A stretch of DNA of 64,000 nt from Acinetobacter sp. NIPH 2100 (GCF_000369805.1 NZ_KB850224.1:1287924-1351923), one strand, 5' to 3'; positions 26,692-36,697 are shown, counted from the stretch's first letter. Notes: a model not told the origin generated them from the sequence alone. Program-made: numbers and translations.

Positions 26692-27761
26692 TATGCAAAG
26701 ATCACGCGAATTTTTTCGTCTGCACCTTCAACTGATTCAGCATTTTCTTGGATATAACCAATTTTCCATGCTTTTTCGCCTTGGGCATTTAAGAGATCAA
26801 TTGCTTTGTCTGCTTCGCTTGCATCAACGGCAATTACCATACCAACGCCACAGTTAAATGTACGATACATTTCGAAGCGTTCTACGTTACCTTCACGTTG
26901 TAACAATTGGAATAATTCAGACCATTCCCAGCTAGATTCATCAATGACTGCTTGCGCGCCATTTGGAAGTACACGTGGCAGGTTACCAGGTAAACCACCG
27001 CCAGTGATGTGAGCCATAGCATGAACATCAACTTGTTTGCAAAGCTCTAACACTGGTTTTACATAAATACGCGTTGGTTCCATTGCAACATCTGCAAGTG
27101 GACGACCATCAACGATTTGAGTTAAATCTACATTTTTAACATCTAGGATTTTACGCAGTAATGAGTAACCATTTGAGTGAGCACCGCTAGATGCAACACC
27201 AAGGAGTACGTCACCAGACTTCACTTTAGTCCCATCAATGATTTTGCTGTGCTCAACAACACCTACTGCAAAACCAGCAAGATCGTAATCTTCGCCTTCG
27301 TACATGCCAGGCATTTCAGCAGTTTCACCGCCAACCAATGCACAACCAGCAAGTTCACAACCTTTACCAATACCTGTCACTACATCCGCTGCAACATCCA
27401 CATTCAAATGACCAGTCGCATAATAGTCAAGGAAGAATAAAGGCTCTGCGCCACAAACAAGTAAGTCATTTACGCACATGGCAACAAGATCTTGACCAAT
27501 CGTATCGTGACGATTGAGATTAAGTGCTAAACGTAATTTTGTACCTACACCATCAGTGCCTGAAACCAATACTGGTTCTTCATAACCTTTAGGAATTTTG
27601 CATAGGGCACCGAAACCACCTAGGCCGCCCATGACTTCAGGACGAGTGGTACGTTTAGCGACAGATTTGATACGATCGACCAGTGCGTCGCCCGCTTCAA
27701 TGTCGACCCCCGCATCTTTATAGCTTAAACCAGTATTTGGGGTAGAAGTTGAGTTGCTCAT
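26691..27761 (-). CDS. purM: Phosphoribosylformylglycinamidine cyclo-ligase
   Basis: This 356-aa AIR synthetase closes the imidazole ring in purine synthesis. Visible family segments are [17 protein letters not shown], the ATP-binding [20 protein letters not shown], the [11 protein letters not shown] loop and [20 protein letters not shown] site precedes the ATG. It forms an operon with purN and is divergent from the PerM-like gene, an arrangement also found in Pseudomonas. Confidence 0.97.
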   Translation of the reverse strand: MSNSTSTPNTGLSYKDAGVDIEAGDALVDRIKSVAKRTTRPEVMGGLGGFGALCKIPKGYEEPVLVSGTDGVGTKLRLALNLNRHDTIGQDLVAMCVNDLLVCGAEPLFFLDYYATGHLNVDVAADVVTGIGKGCELAGCALVGGETAEMPGMYEGEDYDLAGFAVGVVEHSKIIDGTKVKSGDVLLGVASSGAHSNGYSLLRKILDVKNVDLTQIVDGRPLADVAMEPTRIYVKPVLELCKQVDVHAMAHITGGGLPGNLPRVLPNGAQAVIDESSWEWSELFQLLQREGNVERFEMYRTFNCGVGMVIAVDASEADKAIDLLNAQGEKAWKIGYIQENAESVEGADEKIRVIFA

Positions 27762-27894
27762 AGTGAAGTCTCCGCATTGGCGGCAGATTATAACCTGAAT
27801 ATACGAAACTCTTATGTTATTTATGCTCGAAAATGCTATCTTTAATTAAATTTTTTTTCTTTTATAACGATTAAACAAGAAAAGGCTAGATTTT

Positions 27895-29088
27895 ATGCAA
27901 GATCAGGTACTACGTCGTATCTTTATCATCGCTGGGCTCGCATTATTCCTTTGGGTGCTCTATCTATTAAAGCCCATTGTGATTCCTTTTATAGGCGCTT
28001 TTTTTATAGCCTATTTATTTAGCCCGCTTGTTGATCTTCTTGTAAAAATCAAATTACCACGTTGGTTAGCTATCAGTATCGTATTTATTGGTATTGGTGT
28101 GACCTTGACCATGGTTTTGTGGTTCCTTGTACCATTGATTTGGAAACAGTTAATGTATGCGCGGGATAGTATCCCTGCAGGTATTCATTGGATTAATGCG
28201 ACCTTCTTACCGTGGGTATCGCACACGTTTAATGTTGTACCGATGGAAATTGATACCGAGCAAATTACCAAAGCATTGATGGATTATATTCAAACCAACT
28301 ATAGTGCCGATAGCATTCAAACCATGGCATTAAGAGTTGCTCAATCTGGCTTGAATTTTATTCAAATTGGTGGGGTGGTTATCCTTATCCCGATTATCTC
28401 TTTCTATTTCTTGCTGGATTGGGAAAGAATGTTGCAGAGCTTCAGACGCTTGATCCCACGTCCTTATGAAGCGTCAACCTTAACCATTGTTCGTGAATGT
28501 CATAGTGTGTTGGGTGCTTTTGTGAAAGGCCAATTCCTTGTCATGCTTTTATTAGGGATTGTGTATGCTGTGGGGTTACAGCTGATTGGTTTAGAAGTTG
28601 GCTTAATCATTGGCATGATTGCAGGTTTGGCAAGTATCATTCCTTATTTAGGTTTTGGTGTCGGCATTATCGCTGCCGTGATCGCAACACTGTTCCAGTT
28701 TGGATTAGATTGGACGCAGCTACTTCTTGTCGGTGTTGTATTTATGATTGGACAAATGGTCGAAGGCTATATTCTTCAACCATTCTTGTTAGGGGATAAA
28801 ATTGGATTATCTCCTGTAGCGGTTGTTTTTGCTGTATTGGCAGGCGCACAATTGGGCGGTTTCCTTGGTATGTTGATCGCATTGCCTGTAGCCGCTGTCA
28901 TTGTTGTGTTATTAAAACATGCGCGTGATAATTACGAAAAAAGTTCCCTGTATGGATTACCAACTGAAGTTGTTTTGGTACAAGGCGAAACTCAGCATAT
29001 AAATGTTGAAACTAGTCAAGTAGAGCTTGATATTCAAATTAAAAACTCTCAAGATACAGAGACTTCAAACTCGAATGACTTAAAGTAA
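27895..29088 (+). CDS. AI-2E/PerM family transporter
   Basis: This 397-aa protein has about eight membrane segments in the AI-2E (PerM/YdiK) family pattern. Family landmarks are KPIVIPFIGAFFIAYLFSPLVD near the start, the middle IPIISFYFLLDWERM, and the C-terminal VEGYILQPFLLGDKIGLSPV and GFLGMLIALPVAAV. The last 50 residues form a hydrophilic tail. Some homologues export autoinducer-2 or ions, but the role here is unknown. hda follows 20 bp later; the purNM-perM-hda block is conserved in gamma-proteobacteria. Confidence 0.9.
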   Translation: MQDQVLRRIFIIAGLALFLWVLYLLKPIVIPFIGAFFIAYLFSPLVDLLVKIKLPRWLAISIVFIGIGVTLTMVLWFLVPLIWKQLMYARDSIPAGIHWINATFLPWVSHTFNVVPMEIDTEQITKALMDYIQTNYSADSIQTMALRVAQSGLNFIQIGGVVILIPIISFYFLLDWERMLQSFRRLIPRPYEASTLTIVRECHSVLGAFVKGQFLVMLLLGIVYAVGLQLIGLEVGLIIGMIAGLASIIPYLGFGVGIIAAVIATLFQFGLDWTQLLLVGVVFMIGQMVEGYILQPFLLGDKIGLSPVAVVFAVLAGAQLGGFLGMLIALPVAAVIVVLLKHARDNYEKSSLYGLPTEVVLVQGETQHINVETSQVELDIQIKNSQDTETSNSNDLK

Positions 29089-29108
29089 TTGAGGAACTTA
29101 TTAAATAT

Positions 29109-29807
29109 ATGCGTCAACTACAACTGGATATAGAACCACAACTCGATGCCCGAATCAGTGATTTTTCGGGGCCGGGTTGGGGACCTGTGGTTGATGCAGT
29201 CAGACAATTACATGCAGGTTTAGTCAGCCGATTTTATGTATATGGTGGGGCAGGTACGGGTAAGAGCCATTTGCTCTCAGCAATTTGTGATTCATACTTA
29301 GAATTAGGCCGACCAGCAATTAAGGTCTCATTATTAGAATTATTAGATGCACCGATTGAAGCGATTACCTCTTTAGAATTTTATGATTTAGTTGCTTTAG
29401 ATGATATTGATGCGATTAGTGGGGTTCCACATTGGCAGAAAGCTGTTTTTCATTTAATGAATAACCATGAAGGACAACTGGTCTTTTCGTCTCGTGTTGC
29501 GCCAATTGAACTCAAGCTTGAATTACCAGATTTACAATCAAGGCTAACTCAAGCGGTCAGTGTCAAAGTACCCAATGGTAGCTCTTATATTGATCGACAA
29601 GCGTTATTACAATCTGTGATGACGCGTCGGGGTATTCATTTTGATCATCAAATTGTGGATTATCTATTAAGTAATGGACCGCATCAGGCATCAGTGTTAT
29701 TACAAACATTGGCCCAACTTGAAAAAATGCTGAAAGGCGAAAAAACTAAGCTTTCAAATACAACACTTAAGCAAATTTATGCGTTGATTGATGAATATCG
29801 CCAATAG
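29109..29807 (+). CDS. hda: DnaA regulatory inactivator Hda
   Basis: This 232-aa AAA+ protein resembles the ATPase domain of DnaA without its DNA-binding domain. Residues 3-8 (QLQLDI) form the clamp-binding motif that ties Hda to DnaN. Walker A is GGAGTGKSH and the Walker B region is VALDDIDAI; the sensor region SRLTQAVSVKV follows. It triggers DnaA-ATP hydrolysis after initiation. It is co-directional with, and 20 bp from, the PerM-like gene. The N-terminal motif and chromosomal context separate it from IstB or DnaC-type ATPases. Confidence 0.93.
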   Translation: MRQLQLDIEPQLDARISDFSGPGWGPVVDAVRQLHAGLVSRFYVYGGAGTGKSHLLSAICDSYLELGRPAIKVSLLELLDAPIEAITSLEFYDLVALDDIDAISGVPHWQKAVFHLMNNHEGQLVFSSRVAPIELKLELPDLQSRLTQAVSVKVPNGSSYIDRQALLQSVMTRRGIHFDHQIVDYLLSNGPHQASVLLQTLAQLEKMLKGEKTKLSNTTLKQIYALIDEYRQ

Positions 29808-29919
29808 CATAAAATTTCTTGAGTAATTTCGAGAGCTATGACAAAGTACGCACAAAGGAATGTGGTTGCAAACACCGAGTTTGTAATACGAAGAAAAATG
29901 AAAAAAGAAGGAGATCGGT

Positions 29920-31809
29920 ATGCTCAAACGGACGCTTGCCTGCGCTTTATTTGCGATTACTGGACACGCATATTCTGCGGATATTCAAGTCACGACGTTA
30001 CTCGATGAAGAGAATTATACCGGTTGCTCGTTAAGAAACGCTGTAGAGTTTATAAATAAAAGAAGCCAAAAAGAATATGAAAATGGCTATCGAGGCTGTG
30101 GGGATAAAGATTCGTCTTCTGTAATTGTTTTACAGCGTGATCAAACTTATCAGCTAAAGTCAGAATTAGCGATCAAAGCTGAAATGACAATTCGATCAGC
30201 AGTGAATACGGACTTTACCAGTACAAAAGGGCTCAATAACGCGACAATTAAAATGGTCGGTGCAGACCGTCTTTTTTCTATTAATGATGGTGATGTAGAA
30301 AAGTCTTTAATTGCTGTTATTTTTAGTGAATTGAATTTACAAGGCTCTTCTACAAAAGTTAATAATGGCGGTTTAATTAGTAACCGTGAAAATTTAAAAA
30401 TCGAGTATTCTCGTTTAGCAGGTGGTTTGGCTAATAGAGGTGGTGCAATTTATAATGTTGGTACTAGCACACTTGTAAATAAAACAGCAGGAAACGTTTC
30501 TATTACGAACAGTATCTTGCAAGGAAATAAAGCTGATCAGGGTGCGGTCATTTATAGTGAAATGCCAAGGTACGCCATTACACAATCCGTATTGCGTGAT
30601 AATGAAGGAGCTGCAGGTCCGACAGGGGCCCTATTATATGTGCAAGAAGGTATTAACAATGATACTGTCGGTGCAGCATTAGGAGTCTTCGCTAGTATCA
30701 AAAATAGCAGCATTTTTCATAATAAAGGCGGATATGTTGCTAATATTCGTGAAGGTATGATTCTGAATAATAATACTATTATTAAAAATGCCGCTGGTCT
30801 GTATTTGCATGCACTAAGGTGGAAAGTAGTTACTAAAACGAATGACAATGGTGTGGAAAAAGAAGAGATTGAATATTATCCAAGTTCTTTTATTTCGAAT
30901 AGTATTGTTGTAGCAAATGGAAATAATGATTTTACTAGTACGGTAGATGATACCACGATTGTGCAAAGTAACTTTACGACATCCGAGTGTAAAGGCTTTG
31001 AAACGACTAAATGTTTACCTAATGTGATCTGGAATCAAAATGATCCAGAACAAAAATTGATTGCTGGTGGTACAAATGATGAAGGTGTATGCGCGGCTCC
31101 ACCTGCAAAAGGCTTGCTTTGCCCATATTACACGCCAAAAGATCAAATGTTAGGTTATTTCAAACCACGATTATTAACATCTTATTTGAGTGTTGCGGAT
31201 TCTCCAATTGTGAATAGAGGAAGAATTTATAGTGATGGAACAACATATAGTTTAGCCACCTGTGAAGGCTCTGATCAGCGCGGTAAGAAACGAAGTGGGC
31301 TTGATGAATTATGTGATCTAGGGGCAATCGAATTGTTGATTGATCGTAGTAACATTCCAACCAATGGTATGGATCTTACTTATAAACAAATTGCAAAATT
31401 TAGTATCCTTGATAGCTTAGCTGATGGAGAGTTACTTGATCCAGCAACATGTGAAGCAAAGTTGAATAAGCGTGCTGATGGCCAACCTTGGCAGCCTGGT
31501 TGTTTGGAAATTGTGCAGGAACCGCATATTCCATCAAAAGGTAAATTGACTTTAGATCAAGATGGCAATGTAACATATGTTCCTTACAGTGATTGGCATG
31601 GCCAGGATATGTTTAGGCTGCGGGTTATGACGACTGTTACACGTTTTAATGATGCAACCAGTGATTATATTGATATCCCAACAAATATTAATCAGGCTCC
31701 ACCAGATAACTTCCAAAGCAAGACCGTAAAAGTAAGTGGTGGTAGTTTGGGGATGGGGGCAATTTTAATGTTATTAGGATTGGTAGGAATACGTCGTTTT
31801 AAATCATAA
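29920..31809 (+). CDS. rbtA: Rhombotarget A, exported CSLREA / GlyGly-CTERM protein
   Basis: This 629-aa protein has a signal peptide cleaved after HAYSA (residue 20), a CSLREA-like motif at 36-41 (CSLRNA), a long Asn/Ser-rich region likely to form a right-handed beta-helix, and a C-terminal GlyGly-CTERM signal: SGGSLGMG, a hydrophobic helix and a basic RRFKS end. GlyGly-CTERM proteins are cut by rhombosortase, a rhomboid protease, and leave by type II secretion (family knowledge). The architecture matches the Acinetobacter family called rhombotarget A. AAGGAG precedes the ATG. A homologous-looking gene follows 16 bp later. Confidence 0.82.
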   Translation: MLKRTLACALFAITGHAYSADIQVTTLLDEENYTGCSLRNAVEFINKRSQKEYENGYRGCGDKDSSSVIVLQRDQTYQLKSELAIKAEMTIRSAVNTDFTSTKGLNNATIKMVGADRLFSINDGDVEKSLIAVIFSELNLQGSSTKVNNGGLISNRENLKIEYSRLAGGLANRGGAIYNVGTSTLVNKTAGNVSITNSILQGNKADQGAVIYSEMPRYAITQSVLRDNEGAAGPTGALLYVQEGINNDTVGAALGVFASIKNSSIFHNKGGYVANIREGMILNNNTIIKNAAGLYLHALRWKVVTKTNDNGVEKEEIEYYPSSFISNSIVVANGNNDFTSTVDDTTIVQSNFTTSECKGFETTKCLPNVIWNQNDPEQKLIAGGTNDEGVCAAPPAKGLLCPYYTPKDQMLGYFKPRLLTSYLSVADSPIVNRGRIYSDGTTYSLATCEGSDQRGKKRSGLDELCDLGAIELLIDRSNIPTNGMDLTYKQIAKFSILDSLADGELLDPATCEAKLNKRADGQPWQPGCLEIVQEPHIPSKGKLTLDQDGNVTYVPYSDWHGQDMFRLRVMTTVTRFNDATSDYIDIPTNINQAPPDNFQSKTVKVSGGSLGMGAILMLLGLVGIRRFKS

Positions 31810-31825
31810 TCAGGGATGTGATGAG

Positions 31826-34378
31826 ATGAAACATTATAAAAAAACATTATTGGCGACGATGATGCTGGCAACAATGCCACTATTAGCTGCAACGAGTAGT
31901 ACCCCCATCAAAGTCACAACTTTTGATGATGAGGATGGTGGTAATCTCAATGCTTGTTCATTAAGAGAAGCAATAAAAACGGCAGCTGATCGAGTATCAT
32001 TTGGAGGGTGTCCAGTGACAGATATGTCACCGACTACCCAAAAAGTGATTCAACTTGAAAAAGGAACTTATACACTTAACAAGGAATTAACGCCAAGTGT
32101 CAATATTTCAATTTTGGGGGCAAGCCCTGTAGACTGGCAGGGTAAAAATGTTTTATTAAATGATATTGTGAATCAATATCCTGCACAAATTGAACTACAA
32201 ACAACAATCAAGGCTGAGAATTCTCGTATTTTCAATACGACGATTGGAAAGAGTGCTCTAACACTAAGTAACCTGATTTTGACAGGCGGCAATACTACAG
32301 ACTTAGGTGGTACAATTTATGCTGGGGCGGATGTATTATTACAAAGTACGCAAATTCTAAATTCACGCGCTAAAGAAGGTGGGGCAATTTTTTTAGCAGG
32401 ACCATCCTCATCATTAACACTATCTAAGAGCTTAATTCAAGGAAATCAAGCTGAAAATGGCAGCGTGCTGGCAATGAGCTGCAGGAATGATCTTGGATAT
32501 TCAGTACATACAGTAAGCCTTCTTGGAAATAGTTTTGTTAATAACGGCTCTACCAACTCAAAAAATATGCTTGAGTTTTGTGGTGTCGCTACCGTTGATG
32601 CAAGTAATAACACGATTGCTCAAAATACTGTAAATACAACTACAGGGAATTTGATTAAATTCTCAGGTGATACCAAAGCCGGTACTGATCCTAGCCCTAA
32701 TGACCCTTCTAGTATTTTAAGTGGTACCAGTAGATTAACTCTTACAAGTAATACAATTGTTGAGAATAATGCTTTTACTACACTGTTGTACGATAAATTG
32801 GGCGATAAGACATTAGCCTTTAATATTATTGCCTATAATGGAGGTAATAATAGCTATGCTTGTCGATATTTATTAGGTGCAGCAGCGGAACAAGAAAAAG
32901 TAGGTCTGAAGGTTCAGTATAATGCTCTTGCATTAAAAGAAGAGGATTCGACATCACTGATTAAAAATATATGTGATGTCCCGAAGGAATCGCTTAAGGA
33001 TAATAAAACCAATATTAATTTGGCACAAGTTGATAATATTCGAACTGTATTAGGCCCTTTACAAAAACCGACAGCACACACAGCATTTTTGCCTGTCTAC
33101 TATCCAGAGAAAAATGCAATTCCTGTAAAAGATGGTGATAAGACAAAGTTGGTTGGGTTGTTAGATACAGGCGTTTCTAATTGTAGTCCAACAGATCAAC
33201 GTGGTTTGGCACGTATTACTGATGGTACTCTGTATTATGATCCTAATGCACGTAATACATGTGATATTGGTTCAATTGAATTGATGCGATTTATTGCTGG
33301 TGATTTAACGGACTTGTCAAATGTATCAATTAGTAACATGATTTCAGGATATCAAGAACAGTATGATTTCTTTGATAATATGGTAAAAAATCCCAATAAT
33401 CCTGATTTTTTAACTTATTATAAATCTCGGTTGGATCAATATAAGAAATTATTGGATAGTTTTAATATTGAGGAAAAAAGAAAAGAAAGCTTAAAATATC
33501 GTGCCATTTATATTGGTTTGGAAAACTATCAATTACCTCTACCAGAAGATGTGAAGCAAACTGATGGAAGTTATAAATTAAGATTTTTTAGTCCAGACTT
33601 GTACCGAGTTACGGCAGAACCTTTGGGGAAAGGCCAAATTAATGATGCTGTTACTGATATAGATACGAGTGATATTCCTAATTTGGTCTGTAAATGGAAT
33701 GCAGATCTACAGCAAATTATTTTTTATCGTAAGGATGATAGTATTACCCAGGCTGGGGATAAAATTTTCTGTAAATATACGATTACATTGATTTCTAATG
33801 AAAACGTAAAATCATCAGGATTGATTAAAGCTGCATTCACTAATATAGCACCAGTGGTGAAAGATACTTCTTTGACTTTTAAATATCAGGCAAAACAAAA
33901 ACTCAGTTTGAACTTGCTTGATTTCGCGAATGATGATGGAGATACAGGTGCTGGCGGATCGGGTCCAGAAAATAAGCCAAACAAACCTCGTTTTTGGAGA
34001 AATGCCGACGGATTGGAATTGCCAATCCGTTTAATCGATGTACCAAAAAAAGATTTGAATATTACAGCTGATCGTCAAGGACCATGTCCTGTACCAGATC
34101 AAAAGGAAACTTGTTATGGTGGGAACATCTATGTGCAAGAGGTGAATGCATTTAACCCATTCAACTTCGCATTTAAATATCAAGTTTATGATGCTGATGG
34201 TGTGATCTCAGGTAATACTGCAACAGTGCGGACAATTAATACTGCAACAACTACAGATGATACCCGTCCTGCGGACAGTGGGGGTAAGGGTATTGGTGGT
34301 AGTGGCGGTGGTAGCTTAGGTTTCTACTCGGTATTTGGTCTATTAGGCTTGTTGGCTTACCGTCGTTTCAGAAAATAA
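31826..34378 (+). CDS. Large exported CSLREA-domain / GlyGly-CTERM protein
   Basis: This 850-aa protein shares the layout of its upstream neighbour. It has a signal peptide ending about residue 22, a CSLREA motif at 44-49, Asn/Thr/Ser-rich repeats typical of a beta-helix with SNTIVENN-like turns up to about 330, a charged region (480-580), and a C-terminal Ig/cadherin-like stretch before a glycine linker and the GlyGly-CTERM signal (GSGGGSLGFY, hydrophobic helix, YRRFRK). It probably reaches the surface or medium through the type II system after rhombosortase cleavage. Function is unknown. It ends at a bidirectional terminator. Confidence 0.78.
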   Translation: MKHYKKTLLATMMLATMPLLAATSSTPIKVTTFDDEDGGNLNACSLREAIKTAADRVSFGGCPVTDMSPTTQKVIQLEKGTYTLNKELTPSVNISILGASPVDWQGKNVLLNDIVNQYPAQIELQTTIKAENSRIFNTTIGKSALTLSNLILTGGNTTDLGGTIYAGADVLLQSTQILNSRAKEGGAIFLAGPSSSLTLSKSLIQGNQAENGSVLAMSCRNDLGYSVHTVSLLGNSFVNNGSTNSKNMLEFCGVATVDASNNTIAQNTVNTTTGNLIKFSGDTKAGTDPSPNDPSSILSGTSRLTLTSNTIVENNAFTTLLYDKLGDKTLAFNIIAYNGGNNSYACRYLLGAAAEQEKVGLKVQYNALALKEEDSTSLIKNICDVPKESLKDNKTNINLAQVDNIRTVLGPLQKPTAHTAFLPVYYPEKNAIPVKDGDKTKLVGLLDTGVSNCSPTDQRGLARITDGTLYYDPNARNTCDIGSIELMRFIAGDLTDLSNVSISNMISGYQEQYDFFDNMVKNPNNPDFLTYYKSRLDQYKKLLDSFNIEEKRKESLKYRAIYIGLENYQLPLPEDVKQTDGSYKLRFFSPDLYRVTAEPLGKGQINDAVTDIDTSDIPNLVCKWNADLQQIIFYRKDDSITQAGDKIFCKYTITLISNENVKSSGLIKAAFTNIAPVVKDTSLTFKYQAKQKLSLNLLDFANDDGDTGAGGSGPENKPNKPRFWRNADGLELPIRLIDVPKKDLNITADRQGPCPVPDQKETCYGGNIYVQEVNAFNPFNFAFKYQVYDADGVISGNTATVRTINTATTTDDTRPADSGGKGIGGSGGGSLGFYSVFGLLGLLAYRRFRK

Positions 34379-34391
34379 GTACGCCAAAGAT

Positions 34392-34425
34392 AAAATAGCG
34401 CTTTTAGGCGCTATTTTTATTTTAA
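34392..34425. terminator. Bidirectional terminator, CSLREA gene / DUF3106 gene
   Basis: AAAATAGCGC / GCGCTATTTT with a 6-nt loop, flanked by A-rich and T-rich tracts, lies between convergent transcription units. Confidence 0.92.
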
Positions 34426-34445
34426 ATATTCATCGAAATAAAAAG

Positions 34446-34835
34446 TTAATGCTCAGCGTACTTGATGAGGTATTCTTCTCTGATATTCACGCGTTCTTCG
34501 GTGCTGGCATTCTGCATACGTTTACGTAACGTATTACGCTCTTGTGTACTCATTTTTTGCCATACATCTCGCATTTTCTGCTTTTCTTCTTCAGGCAGTT
34601 GAGTAAACCATTCCATGCGTTGTTGTAATTGTGAGCTTTGGTTTGTCGGAATTTCCTTCAAGGTTTGATAGCGTTTGATTAAAACGCGTTGCTCTTCAGG
34701 TGACAAGTCATCCCAAGCTTCTTCAGCTGTCGGTTTGTTCGGTTTGGAGAAAACCCAAAACCGTTCTGAACCTGCAAAACTGGTTTGTAATAAGCCGAGT
34801 GTACACACAACAAGTGCTAATTTTTTAGCTGCCAT
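34446..34835 (-). CDS. Exported DUF3106-like protein
   Basis: This protein of about 129 aa has a signal peptide (AAKKLALVVCTLGLLQTSFAG) followed by repeated charged helical modules, LSPEEQRVLIKRYQTLK, LPEEEKQKMRDVWQKM and MSTQERNTLRKRM, as in DUF3106 proteins of the periplasm. I chose the ATG at 34835, which overlaps the upstream gene end; GGTGAGGA lies upstream. It is the last gene of a sigma factor operon. In beta-proteobacteria DUF3106 genes are also found next to ECF sigma genes, which suggests a shared envelope-stress role (inference). Confidence 0.75.
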   Translation of the reverse strand: MAAKKLALVVCTLGLLQTSFAGSERFWVFSKPNKPTAEEAWDDLSPEEQRVLIKRYQTLKEIPTNQSSQLQQRMEWFTQLPEEEKQKMRDVWQKMSTQERNTLRKRMQNASTEERVNIREEYLIKYAEH

Positions 34836-35148
34836 GTGGAACTTTATCCTCACCCAAAACCAATAACATTTCCATATCTTCAACCATTTGTGGTGAAAGT
34901 TTTGGATTCACGACAACTTGGTTCTGTGGTTGATCGGCCAGTTGTAATGAACTCGGCAGAACAACAATACCCATGATTGCCGCTGCGAGTGCAAAACCAC
35001 TCATTTTCCAAACACTGTAATAAGATGTTGGTTTTTTCTGAACCGTATCGAGAACATGGTTCATCACCAACATTTTGTTGTGATGCTGCTCTCTGGCAAG
35101 CTGATCAAGCTTGGATGTTACATGTTTGGTGAATTCATCTTTTTTCAT
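34825..35148 (-). CDS. Small single-pass membrane protein, putative anti-sigma factor
   Basis: This 107-aa protein has a basic, helical N-terminal half, one membrane helix (about 50-65, GFALAAAIMGIVVLP) and a short C-terminal domain. It lies directly after, and overlaps by 14 bp, an ECF sigma gene. This position and topology fit a membrane-bound anti-sigma factor, or a DUF3619-like partner. No zinc-binding ZAS motif is seen, so the anti-sigma role is inferred from context only. Confidence 0.6.
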   Translation of the reverse strand: MKKDEFTKHVTSKLDQLAREQHHNKMLVMNHVLDTVQKKPTSYYSVWKMSGFALAAAIMGIVVLPSSLQLADQPQNQVVVNPKLSPQMVEDMEMLLVLGEDKVPHGS

Positions 35149-35773
35149 CTGATGATCCTCCCGTATGTGGGTTTAAGTGCTCTAAAGCAATTCTGAGTCC
35201 CTGAATTGCACGGTGGTAATGTGTTTTCACACTGCCTTCACTACAATCCATAATCTGAGCTGTGGTCATCGTATCAAAGCCTTCCCATGCTCTTAGCATA
35301 AATGCTTGTTGTTGACGGACTGGTAGTTGATTGACTGCTGCTTGAATTTCTTCCATTGTCACTTCTTGATTCAGAAAATCAAAAGGATTGGGAGTTGATT
35401 CATCTACAACATCAATCATTTCCTCGTCATCATCTAAACTAATCTTTTTGAATAATGAGAAGGGAGTTGCACGACGTGCTTCTTTACGTCTCCAATCTTG
35501 GAGTTTGTTATTTAAAATGGTGTAGAACAGGGGATACCATTCTTCTATATTTTTATCAGCGTATGATTTATGCAAGGAAATAAAGGCTTCCTGCACTAAA
35601 TCCATCGCAATGCCTTGTTGTCCTTGCGTGGCACTTTCCATCATCACCAATGCACGACCTGTAACGTCTTGCATAAAAATACGCAGACGTTGTTCAACCG
35701 TACTGCGATCAGTACTGGTTTCGGTTCGAGCCTGTTTCGGTGCTAAATCCATAGAGATGGAAAATCCTGTCAT
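35135..35773 (-). CDS. ECF-type RNA polymerase sigma factor
   Basis: This 212-aa protein has sigma region 2 (MDLVQEAFISLHKSY and the DNA-melting stretch LQDWRRKEARR) and region 4 (LPVRQQQAFMLRAWEGFDTMTTAQIMDCSEGSVKTHYHRAIQ). An acidic linker (SLDDDEEMIDVVDES) separates them. It should direct transcription of a small envelope-related regulon. A GGTGGG site precedes the ATG at 35773. It heads a three-gene minus-strand operon with a putative anti-sigma factor and a DUF3106 protein. Confidence 0.87.
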   Translation of the reverse strand: MTGFSISMDLAPKQARTETSTDRSTVEQRLRIFMQDVTGRALVMMESATQGQQGIAMDLVQEAFISLHKSYADKNIEEWYPLFYTILNNKLQDWRRKEARRATPFSLFKKISLDDDEEMIDVVDESTPNPFDFLNQEVTMEEIQAAVNQLPVRQQQAFMLRAWEGFDTMTTAQIMDCSEGSVKTHYHRAIQGLRIALEHLNPHTGGSSDEKR

Positions 35774-35911
35774 GGATACCCACCATTAATTCCAATTCAT
35801 TAATCATATAACGTTGAAACTGGTGGGCGCGTTGACAACTTAAGCAATTATTTTTAGTAGTGTAATTGATTTTCTCAGTAAAAAAATCGTATTTAAAATA
35901 ATTTAACGTTT

Positions 35912-36688
35912 TTACTGACGTTGGCGAACCATTTCAAAAAAGCAAATTGATCCTGCAATTGCAACATTGAGCGACTCTTGTCCGCCTGGTTGGGGGATGG
36001 CAACTGCCCGTGCATGTTCTAAGGCATAGTCACTCGCACCTTGGCCTTCGTTCCCCAAAATCCATACACAAGGTTGTGTTAAATCTTGGTCATACAGACT
36101 GCTCGATTGATGTGAGCTGGTAACCAAGACAGGAATTTGAAATTTTGGAAGAATGTCCTGTAATTGAAAGTTTTCAAAACAGTGCAGACTAAAATGAGCG
36201 CCCATGCCTGCTCTAAGTACACGCGGGGACCACAGCGTTGCCGAGCCTTGGGTGCAAATCACTTGTTTGATGTTTGCTGCGGCAGCTGAACGCAGTAATG
36301 TTCCCACATTACCTGGATCTTGAATGTTTTCTAGAATTAAAGTATCTACTTCAAAATCAATTGTCATTGATGTTTTTGGAAGGTCAATAATAGCTAAGCA
36401 AGGTAGAGTCGTGCCTAAAGTACTTAAATCTTTATAGAGCACTTCGCTAATCACGAAGACATGACCTTGGTGTAGTTCGATAACTTCTTGTAAATCAGGA
36501 TGCTCTAATGCTTGTTCAGTAGTAAATAGAGAAAAAAGTTTTTTCTGTTGTTGCAACCAAGCTAAACAAAGATGTGTACCTTCTAGAACAGTTTGTTGAT
36601 GTTTTTTTCGAGCGCTATTGAGCTCGATTAAGCCACGCAAATGTTTAATTTTTGCATTGTCTTTTGATTCTAGAAAAATAACCGCCAT
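35912..36688 (-). CDS. TrmH/SpoU-family RNA 2'-O-methyltransferase
   Basis: This protein of about 258 aa has an N-terminal substrate-binding domain (KIKHLRGLIELNSARKK and VLEGTHLC) and a C-terminal SPOUT knot. The three SpoU motifs are visible: NIQDPGNVGTLLRSAAA, WILGNEGQG and IPQPGGQESLNVAIAGS. It methylates rRNA or tRNA; the closest E. coli types are RlmB and the TrmH group, but the target is uncertain. ATG at 36688 is preferred over TTG at 36703. A 26-bp palindrome lies just upstream. Confidence 0.88.
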   Translation of the reverse strand: MAVIFLESKDNAKIKHLRGLIELNSARKKHQQTVLEGTHLCLAWLQQQKKLFSLFTTEQALEHPDLQEVIELHQGHVFVISEVLYKDLSTLGTTLPCLAIIDLPKTSMTIDFEVDTLILENIQDPGNVGTLLRSAAAANIKQVICTQGSATLWSPRVLRAGMGAHFSLHCFENFQLQDILPKFQIPVLVTSSHQSSSLYDQDLTQPCVWILGNEGQGASDYALEHARAVAIPQPGGQESLNVAIAGSICFFEMVRQRQ

Positions 36689-36697
36689 AAAGTAAAC

